From the NCBI RefSeq assembly GCF_947497005.1, contig NZ_CANMFF010000031.1:1-34731 (forward strand): DNA of 34,731 nt, written 5' to 3'. Each line of letters begins with the position of its first letter. The first letter of the stretch is position 1. The DNA is from an uncultured Ruegeria sp. (lineage in GTDB: Bacteria > Pseudomonadota > Alphaproteobacteria > Rhodobacterales > Rhodobacteraceae). The notes under the pieces are model-generated. The model was given only the letters and a program-made list of their open reading frames with translations, was not told where the DNA came from and did not search any database. Both the position numbers and the translations under genes were made by a program. Below, one piece after another: positions 15,598 to 23,963 of this stretch.

Positions 15598-16422
15598 TCA
15601 GAAATTGTCGAACACCACGTCACGCTGCAGGATGGCATTTATGCGGCTTCCCTGATCCACATAGATAGTTGGTGTAATCCGCAAGTAGTCTTCCAACGCC
15701 GCTGCTGTGGCATTCTGCAAATTCGAACCGACCTGTGTTGCCAGATCCGTTTGCACCGAATTGCTGCTATCGTTGTCGGCCACCAGCGCGACCGGCGCGA
15801 TCCCGATGATCGAGAGCAATGCAGCGGTTCCAAATCGCTCACCGAAATGCGTATCGACACGTCCGGTTGCCCCAGACCGGCCCTGACCATCCGTCCCGGC
15901 TGAGCCGATTTGCGCAGACAAACCATCCGGCGTGATAACCCGGCTCCAAACGACAGCGATCCGCGTTTGCGCCAGTTTTGTATCAGCGCGGTATTCGCCA
16001 TAGAGTTTTGATCCGCGTGGCAAGAGCAGTCTTGTCCCATCCATCGAATAGACGCCGCGCGTGATCGTCGCCACAACACTGCCCGGCAGCTCTGAACTTA
16101 CCGCACCACCAAACACAGCGGTCAAAACCGTGCCCTGAGTCAATGTGCGCGATGGATCGTCAATGATCGAGGCCCCCACGATGGGCGGATATTCTTCAAC
16201 CAAGTTGTTTTGCCATGTCGTGTTTGGGTTTTCCTGATAGCCGCGCTGTTCTTCAGGCAGGCGCGTGTTTTCCGGTTGAACCTGCACGGGCTGCGGGGCA
16301 GGGGAGTACGGCTGGAAAATCACCGGCTGCGACCCACTGTTGATGGGTTGGTAATTCTGTTCCTGAGCCAATGCGCTTGAGGCCAGCGTGACCAGGGCAA
16401 GGGAGAGTGCTGTTGGGTTCAT
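15598..16422 (-). CDS. virB10: VirB10/TrbI C-terminal domain protein with its own signal peptide
   Basis: 274 residues from ATG 16422 (GGAG 6 nt upstream; a further ATG at 16434 overlaps the preceding stop as TAATG). The N-terminus is a signal-peptide-like hydrophobic stretch ending in SSALA before QEQNYQP. A Pro/Gln-rich linker follows, then the complete VirB10 outer-membrane core domain: TLTQGTVLTAV, ELPGSVVATITRGVYSMDG, RLLLPRGSKLYGEYR, the antenna helix region RFGTAALLSIIGIAPVALVA, and the final ITPTIYVDQGSRINAIL. A normal VirB10 is one inner-membrane-anchored chain of about 380-480 residues; here the anchor half is a separate upstream gene. The n-region has no positive charge, which weakens the signal peptide call slightly. 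Confidence 0.88.
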   Translation of the reverse strand: MNPTALSLALVTLASSALAQEQNYQPINSGSQPVIFQPYSPAPQPVQVQPENTRLPEEQRGYQENPNTTWQNNLVEEYPPIVGASIIDDPSRTLTQGTVLTAVFGGAVSSELPGSVVATITRGVYSMDGTRLLLPRGSKLYGEYRADTKLAQTRIAVVWSRVITPDGLSAQIGSAGTDGQGRSGATGRVDTHFGERFGTAALLSIIGIAPVALVADNDSSNSVQTDLATQVGSNLQNATAAALEDYLRITPTIYVDQGSRINAILQRDVVFDNF

Positions 16423-16433
16423 CGTCAGCTCCA

Positions 16434-17114
16434 TTAGTTTCTGCCATATGGGTTTTCATCGAACACAATGCCGTCCGACTGGTTCTGGCGCTCGCGCATC
16501 CGCTTGAGTTCTTCGAGCCTGCGCCGTTCGTCCTCAGTCAGACCTTGGGTTTGCAGATGGCTCATGCTGGCGAGAGCCCGCGCCTCGGCGTCAGCAACAG
16601 CTTGGGCCAGCTCTGTCTGAAACGTCTTCTCGCGCTCATCATATCTGACCTCCAAACGCTCGTTGGTCAGATTGAGCGAAGCGATTTCACTGTCTTTTTC
16701 AGACAAAGACACCTTTGCCTCGGTCAGCTCGTCTTGCATTGAAGCAAGGCGCTTACTAAGGTTTTCAACGGAAGCGAGAGCTTGTTTCAGTCCTTCGGAA
16801 ACGGGCTGCACCGGGACAGCTGTATCCACAGTTGTGACCTTAATGCCCCCCGGTGCAGCCTCCTTCTCATCTACCTCGGGTCCACGCGCTGTCAAAAGCC
16901 CATAGTAGTCACCGCCGCTTGGTCGCAGAGCATCGACGCGTACGCCTGCGCGGCTGGTCTTGCTGTCATCCCCCAAGACAAATAGCACGAAGCCCACGAA
17001 CACCGCGCTAGCGACAGCAACTGCAATGAGTTTCCTGGTCTCGAAACTCTTCCTCATTCGTTGAGGCGTTTGTTCAGCCGCCGCCCGGGCCGCAATTGTC
17101 TGCTCGCGGTTCAT
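16434..17114 (-). CDS. VirB10 N-terminal half: inner-membrane anchor with periplasmic coiled coil
   Basis: 226 residues. A basic cytoplasmic tail (RMRKSFETRK) precedes one membrane helix at about 29-47 (LIAVAVASAVFVGFVLFVL), as in VirB10. The periplasmic part contains a heptad-rich coiled coil at about 105-175 (VENLSKRLASMQDELTEAKV and beyond) and ends in a charged RRLEELKRMRERQ segment and FDENPYGRN, where canonical VirB10 proteins continue. The stop TAA overlaps the next ATG (TAATG), and its own start overlaps the virB9 stop in the same manner. I read it as the anchor half of a split VirB10, which would need to contact the C-terminal half in the periplasm. Confidence 0.8.
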   Translation of the reverse strand: MNREQTIAARAAAEQTPQRMRKSFETRKLIAVAVASAVFVGFVLFVLGDDSKTSRAGVRVDALRPSGGDYYGLLTARGPEVDEKEAAPGGIKVTTVDTAVPVQPVSEGLKQALASVENLSKRLASMQDELTEAKVSLSEKDSEIASLNLTNERLEVRYDEREKTFQTELAQAVADAEARALASMSHLQTQGLTEDERRRLEELKRMRERQNQSDGIVFDENPYGRN

Positions 17115-17935
17115 TACTTGCTGCCCCCCGGTTTGACTGTTTGCGAGGTGATGGGTCTGCCAGTCTGGCCGCGAGCGCTTGCCTGTTGGTAATTGTCGCC
17201 ATCGTTGCGAACACAGATCGAGTCATCCTCGATGCGCAGCGTCCAAAGATCGGAAAGACCCTGCACCTGGATAATGCCGCGCTCTTTCACTGTGGTGTTT
17301 ACCATCAGCTCCCGACCGTCAGGCAATACACGGAAAATACCCGGCAGTTCCTCGTCCTGCGGGATCTGCATATATGTGTGAACACCGTCATCCCAAACGG
17401 CAGTAGGTGCAAAATCTGCTTTGCTCGACCGTGAATAGTTTTGGTTCACGAACCGCCCGGTTGGCTTGGGTTCGCCTCGCGCTACCTTGCCACGGGTCGT
17501 TGTGGTTCCACCCTTATTGTTTGAGTAGAACGTAACTCGGAATGGCACGTTTTTGCGTTCAGCGGTAGTTTCAGCAGGAACCAGATAGAAGTTGTACGAG
17601 CCGCGATTGGTCAAAACCGTAAGGTTGGAATCCGAGTTGAGGATTTCCGGTTTGAACGCGATCACGCGGCCTTCCTGCAGGCGGGTGATCTGAAAGCTTT
17701 CCGTGTCGCCCGCGCCGATGCTGCGCACGGTTTCACCCTGCGGAAAATGAACATACGTGATCAGGCGTTCACCCACGGGGATGCGGTACACTTGGTTCTC
17801 GACATAGTGGAAATGCGTTATGCGATGATCCGCGTTCTTCCCGTCCGGCGTCGGCGTGATTTCCGCCAGAACGGGCATCGAGAGAGCCAGGACAGCGGCG
17901 GTGGCGGTTGTGAGTGTCTTAAGGGTACGCTGCAT
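17114..17935 (-). CDS. virB9: VirB9/TrbG outer-membrane core complex protein
   Basis: 273 residues with an N-terminal signal peptide (AAVLALSMPVLA before EITPTP). The N-terminal domain has the VirB9 strand pattern RITHFHYVENQVYRIPVGER and FPQGETV; the C-terminal domain has FAPTAVWDDGVHTYMQIPQD, LPGIFRVLPDGRELMVN and LRIEDDSICV (a Cys near the C-terminus, which in other systems pairs with the VirB7 lipoprotein). It forms the outer-membrane ring with VirB7 and VirB10. The start overlaps the virB8 stop as TGATG. Confidence 0.95.
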   Translation of the reverse strand: MQRTLKTLTTATAAVLALSMPVLAEITPTPDGKNADHRITHFHYVENQVYRIPVGERLITYVHFPQGETVRSIGAGDTESFQITRLQEGRVIAFKPEILNSDSNLTVLTNRGSYNFYLVPAETTAERKNVPFRVTFYSNNKGGTTTTRGKVARGEPKPTGRFVNQNYSRSSKADFAPTAVWDDGVHTYMQIPQDEELPGIFRVLPDGRELMVNTTVKERGIIQVQGLSDLWTLRIEDDSICVRNDGDNYQQASARGQTGRPITSQTVKPGGSK

Positions 17936-18579
17936 CAGATGTCTCCCATTGCGTCTACGCGATAGTTGGTGACTGTGAAGCCGAATGGATTTTCCAGAAG
18001 CTCATCCATCGACGTCACGATTTTTTCCTCAAACCCGTAGGTCACTGTGACCACATACCGGGCTGAGGCCGTTGCTTGGTTCGGCACGATCAGGGACTTG
18101 CGGATCTCGACCTGCACCGTCTCGTCATTGACGGGTGACACTCCGAGAATTTCGGTCTGCACCTTTGTCTTGGGCGTATAGATTTCGTCGGGATGGCTAT
18201 CGTTCGAACCGTCCCAAAGGTCGCGATAGGACGTTTCCGCCAGCTCGTCAGAGCGGCGTAGAACCGATTTCAGGCGCTCGTTGTTGTCCTGAACGTCATA
18301 GGTTTCCCGATCCTGCACATAGTTGGCGACTTCGCGGAACGCCATCGCCTCAGACGGTTCCAGTTCCTGGACTTTCTCTGTCAGCAGAACCGGCAGCTTT
18401 GAATCCGGGTCGATTGAGAAGGGAACCGCGCGGATTTCCTTCAGCGGCAAGATCAATGCCCAGCCAATAATGGACGCAACGCCCATTGCCATACCAACTG
18501 CTCCGAACACCTGCCATTTGAAGGCATCGCGCCGAGCGCCCAGAAAAAGTTCTTTCTCGTGATCTGTCACATGTGACAT
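17935..18579 (-). CDS. virB8: VirB8 inner-membrane assembly factor
   Basis: 214 residues: a short cytoplasmic tail, one membrane helix at about 26-46 (VFGAVGMAMGVASIIGWALIL) and a periplasmic NTF2-like domain with NYVQDRETYDVQDNNERL and the late strands YVVTVTYGFEEK and ENPFGFTVTNYRVD. VirB8 nucleates the periplasmic part of the channel. The stop overlaps the virB9 start. It lies 17 nt after virB6; the position where virB7 usually sits between virB6 and virB8 is empty. Confidence 0.95.
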   Translation of the reverse strand: MSHVTDHEKELFLGARRDAFKWQVFGAVGMAMGVASIIGWALILPLKEIRAVPFSIDPDSKLPVLLTEKVQELEPSEAMAFREVANYVQDRETYDVQDNNERLKSVLRRSDELAETSYRDLWDGSNDSHPDEIYTPKTKVQTEILGVSPVNDETVQVEIRKSLIVPNQATASARYVVTVTYGFEEKIVTSMDELLENPFGFTVTNYRVDAMGDI

Positions 18580-18596
18580 TTGCTCTGTACCTCAGT

Positions 18597-19658
18597 TTAC
18601 GAAGATTTCTTAGGGTTTGCGCGAGCAGCTTGTATGCTCTGCCGATAGCGATCAGCGGCGTAGCTTTGGCGAGCCGCGCCATCCTGGTTGCGAGATCTGT
18701 GCGCAATGTCCCGGCGCGCTTGCATCGCACGAGACGCGCTGTCTCGGACGCCGGTGCCGTCTCGGGCTGCGGAGGCCATCGCGGCGGCGGTTTTCCCACC
18801 GGCCACAGCACCACGCGCGCCATCGCTGGCAGTGCCCAATGCACTTCTTGCGGCAGCGACAGCACCAGTTGCCACGGCAAAACCCGAGGACGCCGACACG
18901 ATTGCACCCGACATTCCCCCAGCGAGCGACGGGACCTGCGTGAGCATCACGATTGACACAATGCAGATCGCCAAAAAGCGGCCACTGGCCTCCATGTTAT
19001 TCACATCCTCAACAGCGTTCAGTTCGGAGCTGAAAAGGGCCTGAATAAGAGAAACGATGCCTGTCAGAACGACGATGACCATGATCAGGCCAACAGTCGT
19101 TTTCGCCCAGGCCGCGAAGATATTGGCTGTTGCCGAGCTGAGCAGCGTTGCGATGAAAACTGGCGCTAGACCCAGCAACACCGCCAGACCGCCTTTTGCG
19201 ATCAGCGCCATGCCGGTGCCAAAGGCAACGATGACAGCACCAACAACCCAGAGAATAGCCCCGGTGATGCTCAAGCCCCAGGTCGCGTTTTCAATGGCCT
19301 GCTGGCCCATCAAGAAACACTGAAGCGCAATGTCATCGAGTGCTTCCCAGACATTTGTTGTGCCGGTCAATTCTCCGGCAATGGTGTCTGGGAGGCTCGA
19401 AATACCCTGATAAATGGGCTGAAAGAAACTCCAGCTTGAAGCCATACCAATGATGATCGTCGCCCGAATGATCCAGCCGACATAGCCACCGAGGCCAATT
19501 TCTCTGATCTGAAGTACGCCGTTGATCAGCATTGCCACGAAGATCAGGGCGGCAATTGCCCATAGGGCGGATGCAAGATCCGCCGCTAGGCTGTTGTACG
19601 CTTGCTGCGAAAAGTTATTAAGGGCAGCTTCAATCGAGCTGACGAAATCTTGGATCAC
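18597..19658 (-). CDS. virB6: VirB6/TrbL polytopic inner-membrane channel protein
   Basis: About 353 residues with at least five hydrophobic segments (ADLASALWAIAALIFVAMLI region, a second around 60-80, then 145-175, 185-210 and 240-265) and the typical IVSLIQALF loop. The C-terminal third is an Ala/Arg-rich cytoplasmic tail (QARRDIAHRSRNQDG). I prefer the GTG start at 19658: it overlaps the preceding stop as GTGA, exactly like the ATGA junctions elsewhere in the operon, and AGGAGG lies 10 nt upstream. The TTG at 19667 is only 1 nt from that site. Confidence 0.92.
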   Translation of the reverse strand: MIQDFVSSIEAALNNFSQQAYNSLAADLASALWAIAALIFVAMLINGVLQIREIGLGGYVGWIIRATIIIGMASSWSFFQPIYQGISSLPDTIAGELTGTTNVWEALDDIALQCFLMGQQAIENATWGLSITGAILWVVGAVIVAFGTGMALIAKGGLAVLLGLAPVFIATLLSSATANIFAAWAKTTVGLIMVIVVLTGIVSLIQALFSSELNAVEDVNNMEASGRFLAICIVSIVMLTQVPSLAGGMSGAIVSASSGFAVATGAVAAARSALGTASDGARGAVAGGKTAAAMASAARDGTGVRDSASRAMQARRDIAHRSRNQDGAARQSYAADRYRQSIQAARANPKKSS

Positions 19659-20155
19659 GGACCACAAGCCTCCTCAATTGCAGGGCGCAGAGCTTCCAGC
19701 CGAGCTCGTTGCTCTTTTTTGATTGCTGCCAGATTGTCAGATGGCTGGTTCCAGAACTCGTCCTGGTCTGCCCCGACTTTCTTGGCTGCATCATCACGGC
19801 TCAGATTTCCTAGAGGGCATTCTGTGCTGAAGGTTTCGCCATCTTTGCGCAGTTTGCATTGCTCGATTGTGGCCTCGTGCGCCGCAATGACCTGTTCGTT
19901 CAGGATCACCACCGACCAGTTGGTCACGAGCGATTGCTTGTCTGCCGGTTGGCCCGCCTCGGCCATGCGCGCCTGATCGCCTTTGACGAATTGACGACCG
20001 TACTCACGCGCCCCCGAATACCCAAGGCACTTACGATATTCACCGAACGGCATATCGACCTTGGGTGATGGGCGCAGCTTCACCTGAGCCGATGCAGCCC
20101 CCGACATAACGGCGGCGGCTGCAATGGTCAGGATAAGAGTTGAGCGGAGTTTCAT
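19655..20155 (-). CDS. Secreted Cys-containing protein of unknown function in the virB operon
   Basis: 166 residues with a clear signal peptide (LRSTLILTIAAAAVMSGAASA before QVKLRP). The mature part is basic and helical with four cysteines (KCLGYSG, EQCKLRK, TECPLGN and EEACGP) that could form two periplasmic disulfides. It overlaps virB5 by ATGA and virB6 by GTGA, so it is an integral member of the operon. I do not recognise a domain. The slot between virB5 and virB6 often encodes an entry-exclusion or accessory lipoprotein in other systems, which makes such a role possible but unproven. Confidence 0.8.
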   Translation of the reverse strand: MKLRSTLILTIAAAAVMSGAASAQVKLRPSPKVDMPFGEYRKCLGYSGAREYGRQFVKGDQARMAEAGQPADKQSLVTNWSVVILNEQVIAAHEATIEQCKLRKDGETFSTECPLGNLSRDDAAKKVGADQDEFWNQPSDNLAAIKKEQRARLEALRPAIEEACGP

Positions 20156-20898
20156 TGTGAGGTTCCTCGTACATAGTTGCTGAGTGTCGAAAGATCGGCA
20201 GCGGTCGCAGCCAGATCCGTGCCCGACGCCAGAGCATTAGCAGAGGTTGCGCGCAAGATTTCAATTTCAACTTGGAGGAGTTTCAGAAGAACCGCCGTGT
20301 TGTAGTCGATTGCATCCTTCAGATCTTCTTGCTGACCGATTTCACCGCGCAGCTTTTCGGCATCCTCAGAGAGTTTGCCCGCTATGTCATAGCCCTGTTC
20401 GCCCAGGGCAGATGCCATCAGGCCAGCGCCACCACGCTCTGAGAGAATACGCCGGGCCGGAACATCTGACGTGCTGAACTCTTTCAGAATGCCATTGTTC
20501 AGCCCCAGGCTGATTGACCGGCGTTCCATCGCCAACCCTGCCACGCCCGGAAGATCGCCGATCGTGTCTTCGGTCGCGTTCAAAGCGTATCCGAGCGTGT
20601 CCGCCGCTGAAGCCAGCTTCAAAAAACTGCGGCTGTTGAACTCGTCCAAATCGGTCAGGCCGGAAATGGCCTTGAAAGAGTTTTCCAGCATGGCGCGCTG
20701 TTGTTCCAGCTTTTCATACTGTTGCAACAATTGCTCGTACTGGCGAACCATTTCAGCAACTTCCCGAGCGGAGTTGGCAGCGTCCTGTGTAATGGCTGTA
20801 GCATCCACGACCGGCACACCCTGGGCCAACGCCGCGACGGGCAGGGCGGCCCAAACGGCGACAGCCACAGTGGTGCGGAATTTCTTCAGGGTGTTCAT
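20152..20898 (-). CDS. virB5: VirB5-like pilus-tip protein
   Basis: 248 residues with a signal peptide (VAVWAALPVAALA before QGVPVV). The mature protein begins with a long coiled helix (REVAEMVRQYEQLLQQYEKL) and is mainly helical, with the conserved YNTAVLLKLLQVEIEIL segment near the C-terminus, as in VirB5/TraC minor pilins. The start overlaps the lipoprotein stop (TGATG), and the stop overlaps the next start (ATGA). Confidence 0.9.
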   Translation of the reverse strand: MNTLKKFRTTVAVAVWAALPVAALAQGVPVVDATAITQDAANSAREVAEMVRQYEQLLQQYEKLEQQRAMLENSFKAISGLTDLDEFNSRSFLKLASAADTLGYALNATEDTIGDLPGVAGLAMERRSISLGLNNGILKEFSTSDVPARRILSERGGAGLMASALGEQGYDIAGKLSEDAEKLRGEIGQQEDLKDAIDYNTAVLLKLLQVEIEILRATSANALASGTDLAATAADLSTLSNYVRGTSQ

Positions 20899-21032
20899 CA
20901 GACAAGCTCCAAATCAGTGGGGTTCATGCGCTCGAAGTCGCAGGCGCATTTGCTGCGATATCCCGAATAGGTGTTGGTGCAGGCGGCGACGGCGGCCAGA
21001 ACAACGAGGGCGATTACAAGACGAGATTTCAT
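20898..21032 (-). CDS. 44-residue lipoprotein, VirB7-like, between virB4 and virB5
   Basis: The minus strand encodes MKSRLVIALVVLAAVAAC, a textbook lipoprotein signal with lipobox VAAC (Cys18), followed by only 26 mature residues ending NPTDLELV. Two further cysteines (CAC, residues 29 and 31) could form disulfides. The start overlaps the virB4 stop in ATGA and the stop overlaps the virB5 start in TGATG, leaving no non-coding base. VirB7 lipoproteins are of this size and disulfide-link to VirB9, so this is the best candidate for VirB7 even though its position differs from the Agrobacterium order. An exclusion lipoprotein is the alternative. Confidence 0.8.
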   Translation of the reverse strand: MKSRLVIALVVLAAVAACTNTYSGYRSKCACDFERMNPTDLELV

Positions 21033-23392
21033 GTGATTTCCTTCCAGAAGTTGGGGTTTTGACGCCATTCAGGATCAGGGAAAGACTTGCCGTCTGATCC
21101 GCTCAGAACACGAAGCAAGGGGCCGAGTGCGCCGACATCGACATCGAGCCAGACACTCTCATCACCCTTTTTCATAAGCATCACGCGGTCGCCAAAGTGC
21201 GCTCGCAATGCGCCCAGCTCTGCATCGTTCAAACCGATTGCCCGGTAGTCCGCTTCATTGCCGGATCGGGATGGGAACAAGAGCTGCGTGCTGGTGTTTT
21301 CCAGGATCGACTTACTGGCCGCTGATGACAGGAGGTGATCGGGGATCTGCGTCATCATCATCATGACGTTCAGCTTCCGATACGTGGTGTAAGCGTTCTT
21401 GAGGATTTCCGCGCCGTAAGGATTGCCAGCGATCACCCAGGCTTCATCAATGACAAAGACAGTCGGTACCTTAGAGGCACACCGGCGCTCGATCTGGCGC
21501 ATGACGTAGCTTATCCACGCCAACCGGACCAACTCGTCATCCAGAACCTCGGAAATGTCGAACACAAGATGCCGGTCGCCAGAGGCAAACGGATCTTTGC
21601 CACCTTCGCCAAACATCCACGACAACCGCCCGTCACCTGCCCATTCGCTAGCCCGCTTGAACAGGTTCTTGTTGTCGTCAAAGGCTCTGAACCGATCCAC
21701 CAGTGAATCGAAGTTCTGAAGCTGTGGGGGCAGGGTGGCGTTGGCTTGGCACGCCTGCGTGATCTCATCTTTCTGTTCGGCGGTCAGCTTTTCGTCATAG
21801 CTCATCAAGGCTGTGACCCAATTTGCCAGCCAGCTTTGCCCAGCCTCATCCGTTTCCGTTTGGAAAGGGTTCATGCCGGTGGGTTCGCCAACCCGAACGC
21901 GAGTGTATTGCGCCCCAAGTGCCCGCATGGGGGCTTCCATCGCCCGGTCTTTGTCAAACGCGATGATACGCGCGCCCTGCGCAACCGCCATCGTCGCCAG
22001 CAGCATTGCAATCACGGTCTTACCGGAGCCGTTTGGGCCGAGAACGATGGTATGGCCGGATGGTAGGTTTTCCGCATCCGAGCTTGTCTTGGGCAAGTGC
22101 AGCGAAACATCGTAGCTGTCGCCATGCGTTGTCGGGAACGTCGCCAGAGGCCCAGGCCAAGGCAGCTTGTTCTCAGGCAGACCCTTTGGCCGCATGTGAA
22201 ACGCAACCATGTCTGCAAAGTTCTGATCTGTGATCAGTTCTTCACGGGCACGGAACGCAAAATTGCCGGGGTGCTGCGCGAAATACACCGCCCGCGCTGA
22301 CATCGCTTCGCGTTTGACCGTGCCGCCTGAAATCTGAATTTCACCGATGATATGCTTTTCGGCTGTTTTCAGATCTTCCTCCGTCCCGAACACGCAGATC
22401 GAAAGGTGATGCTTGCCCAGAGACATCGTGCCCGATGCAATCCCATCAGCCAGGATGGACAAGTCCTCTTCCAGCGACTTCGCTTTGTCACCAGCCGAGC
22501 GCATCTGACCCGATCTGCGGCGTTCCATTTCTTGCGCCTGCGAACGACTGATCGGCAGGAACGATTGCGAAATCACGACATCAACCGGCAGGTCCAGCCC
22601 GTCGAAAATGCCGGGGAATGACGCCATCGGATAGTTCTTCAGGGAATAGACGTGAATAGAGCGCTCTTGATCATCGCCAGACACAAGTTTGGCTGTCTTG
22701 CCCTGAAACAGCACGTCCTCTTGCGGCATATTGAAGGCAATCGGTTCTGCAATGTTTGTATGAACGATGGGCTGATAGCGCCCGTTCAGCAGCATTCCAT
22801 AGTAACCCAGCCAACGCCCATCGCTGAGCTTCAGCCGGCTAACGCGGGCCTCACCCAGCGTGCCCGCCAGTGTGGTGAACACACCGTCGAGCTGTTCCAT
22901 CATTTCGCGGCGTTCCTCGTCGATCGTTCCTGACGCCATGCCGAATATTTGCCTGGCGCGTTCATCCTGGCGCTTCTGCAGAATGGCGCTGATGATGATT
23001 TTGCGCTCTTTCAGTTTTGCATCGAGCGAGGCTGACCGCATGGCTTCTGCCACGGCACCAGCAAAGCCGGTTGCGTCCGTGATGACATGCCCTGTCTCAG
23101 CGGGCACGGTCACTCGATGAACGTAGAATGCGACCTCATTTGGAGTGGTCCGCAATACACGTTCAAAACGCTCGGCCAAAAACTCGAATTCGTTTTCGTC
23201 CAGAGTGTTTGCGTTGATTCCGGTAATTTCGGCAGCGGCGATCAGTCCGCCGTTGCGTGTAGAAATGACCTCATCGTCCACGACATAGCCATATGGCAAC
23301 ATCTGAAAGAGGTGCATTTCATCCTTACGCCAGCTCGGCTCAAGCAACGAGCGAGCAAGGGTAAACAGATCCTTTGAAGCAGGCTTAGGCAC
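21029..23392 (-). CDS. virB4: VirB4 secretion ATPase
   Basis: 787 residues, the normal VirB4 length. Walker A GPNGSGKT is at 452-459 and Walker B VFVIDEA at 645-651; the motifs MMMTQIPDHLLSSAASKSIL and FPSRSGNEADYRAIGL are characteristic. The start is GTG at 23392, with GGGGGAGA 8 nt upstream, overlapping the virB3 stop by 8 nt. It energises pilin extraction and channel assembly at the inner membrane. All catalytic motifs are intact. Confidence 0.96.
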   Translation of the reverse strand: MPKPASKDLFTLARSLLEPSWRKDEMHLFQMLPYGYVVDDEVISTRNGGLIAAAEITGINANTLDENEFEFLAERFERVLRTTPNEVAFYVHRVTVPAETGHVITDATGFAGAVAEAMRSASLDAKLKERKIIISAILQKRQDERARQIFGMASGTIDEERREMMEQLDGVFTTLAGTLGEARVSRLKLSDGRWLGYYGMLLNGRYQPIVHTNIAEPIAFNMPQEDVLFQGKTAKLVSGDDQERSIHVYSLKNYPMASFPGIFDGLDLPVDVVISQSFLPISRSQAQEMERRRSGQMRSAGDKAKSLEEDLSILADGIASGTMSLGKHHLSICVFGTEEDLKTAEKHIIGEIQISGGTVKREAMSARAVYFAQHPGNFAFRAREELITDQNFADMVAFHMRPKGLPENKLPWPGPLATFPTTHGDSYDVSLHLPKTSSDAENLPSGHTIVLGPNGSGKTVIAMLLATMAVAQGARIIAFDKDRAMEAPMRALGAQYTRVRVGEPTGMNPFQTETDEAGQSWLANWVTALMSYDEKLTAEQKDEITQACQANATLPPQLQNFDSLVDRFRAFDDNKNLFKRASEWAGDGRLSWMFGEGGKDPFASGDRHLVFDISEVLDDELVRLAWISYVMRQIERRCASKVPTVFVIDEAWVIAGNPYGAEILKNAYTTYRKLNVMMMMTQIPDHLLSSAASKSILENTSTQLLFPSRSGNEADYRAIGLNDAELGALRAHFGDRVMLMKKGDESVWLDVDVGALGPLLRVLSGSDGKSFPDPEWRQNPNFWKEIT

Positions 23393-23663
23393 TATAGAAA
23401 TCTCCCCCGTGGTGCTGACGGTTTTTGGTGCGTGGTGTCTTGGAGAGCGTCACGGACAGGATGCGGAAGAATGCCGGTTCCCATTCGTAAAAGAGGCGCA
23501 GCCCGGTATAGAAAACAAAGCCCGCAATGATTGCTGGCGCTATCCCGAACATGAAGAACGAAAGCATGGTCATCCCCGCGATCACCAAGAGATAGATCAC
23601 GGGCAGGCCGCCCCATTCTGCGGGGCGGCTCAGGCCGCGAAAGACCGTATTGCGGCGAGCCAT
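23385..23663 (-). CDS. virB3: VirB3 inner-membrane protein
   Basis: 92 residues starting MARRNTVFRGLSRPAEWGGL, the VirB3 pattern of a basic N-terminus followed by two closely spaced membrane helices (about 22-42 and 43-58) and LRLFYEWEPAFFRIL. The ATG at 23663 is preferred over the TTG just before it because GGAG lies at the right distance upstream. It precedes virB4 with an 8-nt overlap, as usual for this pair, which in some systems are fused. Confidence 0.92.
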   Translation of the reverse strand: MARRNTVFRGLSRPAEWGGLPVIYLLVIAGMTMLSFFMFGIAPAIIAGFVFYTGLRLFYEWEPAFFRILSVTLSKTPRTKNRQHHGGDFYSA

Positions 23664-23666
23664 CAA

Positions 23667-23963
23667 TCAGGCTCCGATGAACGTATCAGCAAGGCCGATA
23701 ACAGCACCGACAACGATTGCGATCACCGGGCCTTTCAACGAACCCCAGCCGAACACGTAGGCGAGACAGCCCCAAATGAAGCCAACAGCGGCAAGGCTGA
23801 CGCCAACGACCTTCGAGTCGGCCAGTGTCTCGTTGATGAAATCGCCAATGGCATCCTGCAGCCAGCCAGCGGAGGCAGGTGCTGCGCTAACGATGGTCAT
23901 TGTCAGCGCAAAGAATGCCACTTGTTGGATGAAGTGGTGCCGCTTCATGGGGGGTCTTTTCAT
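23667..23963 (-). CDS. virB2: VirB2 major pilin precursor
   Basis: 98 residues with a long signal peptide (FFALTMTIVSAAPASA before GWLQDA) and two hydrophobic helices (about 54-71 and 77-95) joined by a short loop GWGSLKGP, the VirB2/TrbC layout. The start ATG overlaps the virB1 stop in ATGA. The mature pilin would be about 66 residues and is the pilus building block. Confidence 0.92.
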   Translation of the reverse strand: MKRPPMKRHHFIQQVAFFALTMTIVSAAPASAGWLQDAIGDFINETLADSKVVGVSLAAVGFIWGCLAYVFGWGSLKGPVIAIVVGAVIGLADTFIGA

